In this document: positions 14,806 to 16,932 of the stretch, piece after piece
How positions within the stretch are numbered: position 1 is the first letter of the stretch
Layout: each line of letters opens with the position of its first letter
NCBI GenBank assembly: GCA_964452045.1
Contig: CAYVKM010000081.1
Span: forward strand, 1 to 16,932
Direction: 5' to 3'
Length of the DNA: 16,932 nucleotides
Source: CAYVKM01 sp964452045
Lineage (GTDB): Bacteria > Calditrichota > Calditrichia > RBG-13-44-9
Position numbers and translations under genes: made by a program
Notes under the pieces: model-generated
The model's database searches: none
What the model saw: only the letters and a program-made list of their open reading frames with translations
Told to the model about the DNA's origin: nothing

Positions 14806-14849
14806 TTGTCTAAAAATTGCTTGACATTAGTTAGACAATGAATTATATT
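14806..14849 (+). promoter_or_regulatory. Promoter and operator region of the DUF4397 lipoprotein gene
   Basis: TTGACA (14821-14826), a 17-base spacer and TATATT (14844-14849). The spacer carries TTAGACAAT (14831-14839), in exactly the same position as in the divergent regulator promoter. A further inverted copy, TTGTCTAA (14806-14813), lies upstream of the -35 box, so TTGTCTAA and TTAGACAA flank it as a 33-base dyad. Transcription should start near 14856, leaving a leader of about 70 bases before the ATG at 14928. Confidence 0.78.
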
Positions 14850-14915
14850 ATGTGCACTTAATCAGTATTTAAGTAGATAACAAACTAAATTAATTCATTT
14901 ATTCATCATTTATTT

Positions 14916-14922
14916 AAGGAGG
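14916..14922 (+). promoter_or_regulatory. Strong Shine-Dalgarno site of the DUF4397 lipoprotein gene
   Basis: AAGGAGG, five bases before the ATG at 14928. It is the fullest ribosome site in the window and suggests high expression once transcribed. Confidence 0.75.
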
Positions 14923-14927
14923 TAGTT

Positions 14928-16250
14928 ATGTTAAGTCGTATGTATTTTAAGATAGTATTAGCAATAATTCCGGTTCTGTTGATCGGATTAGGTTGCAGTG
15001 AGGATGATAACAATAATACTGTCGCACCGCAGGTGGAAAAATCCCAGATCCGGGTAATTCATGCTAGTTACGATGCTCCCGGTGTGGATGTGCGGGTGGA
15101 TGGTACTGTTGCCATCAGTGATTTGGTATATGGTGAGTCTTCCGGCTATGCCGAAGTTAATGAAGGAACCCGGCAGATCGTGGTAACCCCGGCTGGTGCA
15201 ACCATGCCTGAAGTCATTTCCGCTCAGGTACCGGTTCAGGGTAATAAAGAGTACACTGTATTAGCCGTGAATTCTTTGTCTAATATCGAGCCGATTCTGG
15301 TTGAAGATGTCAGAACACCAGTATCAAATAAAGCTAAAGTCCGGTTTATCCACGCTTCACCGGATGCTCCGGCTGTTGACATTAAACTAAATTCGGGCAC
15401 CGGAGCCACCGTATTCTCGAATGTTGCCTTTAAAGACATCGAAGATTATGTCCAGGTGGATGCTGCCAGTTATCGGTTTGTGGTTACCGCTGCCGGTGCT
15501 ACTGACGAAGTTCTGGTTTTCGATCCAATCGCTGTTCAGAACAATACAGTTTACACCGTTGTTGCTTTTGGCACTTTAGATAATAACGACAACTATCCTT
15601 TCTTCGTTAGGGTTTTTGTTGATAACAATGCTGGTAATGCCTCGGTCGATCTTTCTGCAGCCTTGGCTGACGTTTTAGTGACGCATGCCTCTCCCGATGC
15701 ACCTGGTGTGGATTTACTGGTGGATAATCTTGTTGTGAACTCGTCTGCTCTGACTTTTCCGAATAATACTGGTTATCTTTCGGTTGCCGCCGGTACCCGG
15801 AATATCAAAGTAAATGCAAGCGGAACCTCCACTACTGTAATTGAAGCAAATCTGACCCTTGGCGCTGATAATAACTACTCGGTGTTTGCGGTAAATACGC
15901 TGACAAATATTGAACCGTTGGTTTTTGTTGATGATCTGACTGCTCCTGCTTCCGGAAATGCACACGCCCGATTTATCCACTTATCACCGGATGCTCCCGC
16001 TGTCGATATTACCCTGACCGACGGAACTGTGGTTTTTGGCAATATCGCTTTTAAAGAGGGTACTGATTTTACACCGCTGCCTGCCGCATCTTATGATCTA
16101 CAGGTTCGCGTGGCTGGTACTAGCACTGTGGTGCTTAATTTACCTGGCATAGCTCTACAGGATGGTAAGATTTATACTGTGTTCGCCAAAGGCCTGGTTG
16201 CTGGAGTTGGTGAAAATGGTTTGGGTGCGGAAATTATCGCAAATAACTAA
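14928..16250 (+). CDS. Lipoprotein with four DUF4397 repeats
   Basis: The protein has 440 residues. Residues 1-23 look like a lipoprotein signal (LAIIPVLLIGLGC, Cys23), although the -3 residue is Gly rather than the usual Leu. An acidic, Asn-rich spacer follows. Four DUF4397 repeats come next, each opening with a variant of RFIHASPDAPAVD; the H-A-S marks lie at residues 45, 142, 253 and 351. Repeats 1 and 3 share PGVD, a GY...GTR segment and NSLSNIEP/NTLTNIEP. Repeats 2 and 4 share PAVDI, a (S/G)N(V/I)AFK segment and AASY. The order is thus A-B-A'-B'. DUF4397 has an Ig-like beta-sandwich look but no assigned function. The protein is probably anchored in the outer membrane or on the cell surface. 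The promoter layout suggests control by the divergent B12-dependent regulator. Confidence 0.87.
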   Translation: MLSRMYFKIVLAIIPVLLIGLGCSEDDNNNTVAPQVEKSQIRVIHASYDAPGVDVRVDGTVAISDLVYGESSGYAEVNEGTRQIVVTPAGATMPEVISAQVPVQGNKEYTVLAVNSLSNIEPILVEDVRTPVSNKAKVRFIHASPDAPAVDIKLNSGTGATVFSNVAFKDIEDYVQVDAASYRFVVTAAGATDEVLVFDPIAVQNNTVYTVVAFGTLDNNDNYPFFVRVFVDNNAGNASVDLSAALADVLVTHASPDAPGVDLLVDNLVVNSSALTFPNNTGYLSVAAGTRNIKVNASGTSTTVIEANLTLGADNNYSVFAVNTLTNIEPLVFVDDLTAPASGNAHARFIHLSPDAPAVDITLTDGTVVFGNIAFKEGTDFTPLPAASYDLQVRVAGTSTVVLNLPGIALQDGKIYTVFAKGLVAGVGENGLGAEIIANN

Positions 16251-16274
16251 AATAAATAAAATAGTTGCAACAAA

Positions 16275-16305
16275 AAAAAGCCCCGGAATAAATCCGGGGC
16301 TTTTT
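16275..16305. terminator. Bidirectional intrinsic terminator between convergent genes
   Basis: AAAAAGCCCCGG (16275-16286) pairs perfectly with CCGGGGCTTTTT (16294-16305) around a seven-base AT loop. The flanking A and T runs give a U tract on both strands, so it can stop the DUF4397 gene (ending 16250) and the leftward gene ending at 16340. Confidence 0.93.
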
Positions 16306-16339
16306 CTGTTATAGTACAACCGGTAATAAATAATCTGTA

Positions 16340-16932
16340 TTACTTCAGCAGCATCAGTTTCAGGGTTTTCTGGAAATTACCGGCCTGGAACTTGTAGATG
16401 TAGATACCACTGGCTACCTGATGACCCAGATCGTTGCGGCCATCCCAGATCGCCTCATGATATCCGGCCTCTACCTTGCTGTTCAGCAGCGTCCTTACCT
16501 TCTGACCCAGCACATTGAAGATCTGCAGCTGCACATCAGAGGTCTGCGGCAGCTGGTACTTAATGGTCGTGCTCGGGTTGAACGGGTTGGGATAGTTCTG
16601 GCTCACCGCATAGCTGGTCGGTACGGTATTGACATCACCAATACCGGTAATCACATCCACGTTAACCTCTACATTGATCACCGGGGCAGCCGGATCGTTG
16701 GTATAGAAGACCACCCAGGCAGTATCCATACCGGCCGTCTCACCATAAATCCTGGCCGGGGCGTCAAAGGCATCATTGGGATCTACCTGTCCACTGGTCA
16801 CCAACATCTTCATCCAGGTAGGACCAGCTGTGGCCAACTCATAGGAGAAGAATACATCCGGGGTGCCCTGCAGACAGCCACCAATGGAGGCTACGCCGCC
16901 TTCCACACCTTCACCGGTCCATAAACCACCGG
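16340..16932 (-). CDS. Secreted protein with C-terminal type IX sorting domain (5' part beyond window)
   Basis: The frame is open through the right edge (GGLWTGEGVEGGVAS...), so only the last 197 or so codons are seen. The GTG at 16906 is unlikely to be the start. The visible N-terminal part has no recognised domain. The last 90 residues form a type A sorting domain: SYAVSQNYPNPFNPSTTIKY, then VQLQIFNVLGQKVRTL and ASGIYIYKFQAGNFQKT, ending KLMLLK. In T9SS bacteria this domain directs outer-membrane secretion and surface attachment. The gene converges with the DUF4397 lipoprotein and shares its terminator. Nothing in view gives the function of the mature protein. Confidence 0.85.
   Translation of the reverse strand, partial: GGLWTGEGVEGGVASIGGCLQGTPDVFFSYELATAGPTWMKMLVTSGQVDPNDAFDAPARIYGETAGMDTAWVVFYTNDPAAPVINVEVNVDVITGIGDVNTVPTSYAVSQNYPNPFNPSTTIKYQLPQTSDVQLQIFNVLGQKVRTLLNSKVEAGYHEAIWDGRNDLGHQVASGIYIYKFQAGNFQKTLKLMLLK

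Noticed and set aside
16421..16924. Long plus-strand open frame of 167 codons
   Set aside because: It lies opposite the sorting-domain gene, whose product has clear family motifs. The plus-strand product has none and no ribosome site.

Overview
The window looks like a chromosomal segment from a bacterium of the FCB superphylum (Calditrichota, KSB1, Ignavibacteria or a similar lineage). The clearest sign is the protein at the right edge. It ends in a type IX secretion (Por) sorting domain with the NYPNPFNPSTTI and GIYIYKF signatures common in that group. Shine-Dalgarno sites of the GGAGG type, many secreted beta-propeller and lipoproteins, and short hairpin repeats fit this. The phylum is an inference from protein style; no rRNA or marker gene is present.

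Left block (1-4730, all plus strand): the 3' part of nadD (NAD synthesis), then accB-accC (biotin carboxyl carrier and biotin carboxylase), gcvH (lipoyl carrier of glycine cleavage), and two receiver-domain proteins. One receiver protein carries a GGDEF domain whose signature has been lost. The other carries a DUF4388/PATAN output domain. Spacings are short enough for one transcription unit. Next come a secreted protein with five exact 41-residue beta-propeller-like repeats fused to a transglutaminase-like domain (4903-6498), and a saccharopine-dehydrogenase-like oxidoreductase (6567-7706).

Middle (7707-9520): a minus-strand, AT-rich TolB/PD40-type beta-propeller lipoprotein, then about 700 bases without an intact gene. 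That stretch holds a frameshifted remnant of the 3' end of the neighbouring molybdenum-hydroxylase FAD-subunit gene. It also holds at least five copies of a short hairpin repeat whose stems covary, and one unrelated hairpin.

Right block: a minus-strand operon (13485 to 9521) encodes a three-subunit molybdenum hydroxylase of the xanthine dehydrogenase/PaoABC type. The 2Fe-2S subunit has a twin-arginine signal, and the FAD subunit has a cysteine-rich insertion suggesting an extra Fe-S cluster, so the enzyme is probably periplasmic. Upstream lies a MerR-family regulator with a cobalamin-binding domain (CarH/LitR type, with W-x9-EH and an axial His). It is divergent from a lipoprotein made of four DUF4397 repeats in an A-B-A'-B' order. 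A strong bidirectional terminator separates the latter from the sorting-domain protein at the edge.

The most interesting signal is the 296-base region between the B12-dependent regulator and the DUF4397 lipoprotein. Both divergent promoters have the same layout: TTGACA, 4 bases, TTAGACAAT, 4 bases, TATATT. This predicts that the regulator controls itself and the lipoprotein through an operator inside the promoter spacer. The regulator's -10 box lies so close to its ATG that its mRNA should be leaderless. Together this suggests a light- or cobalamin-responsive switch driving an uncharacterised cell-surface protein.
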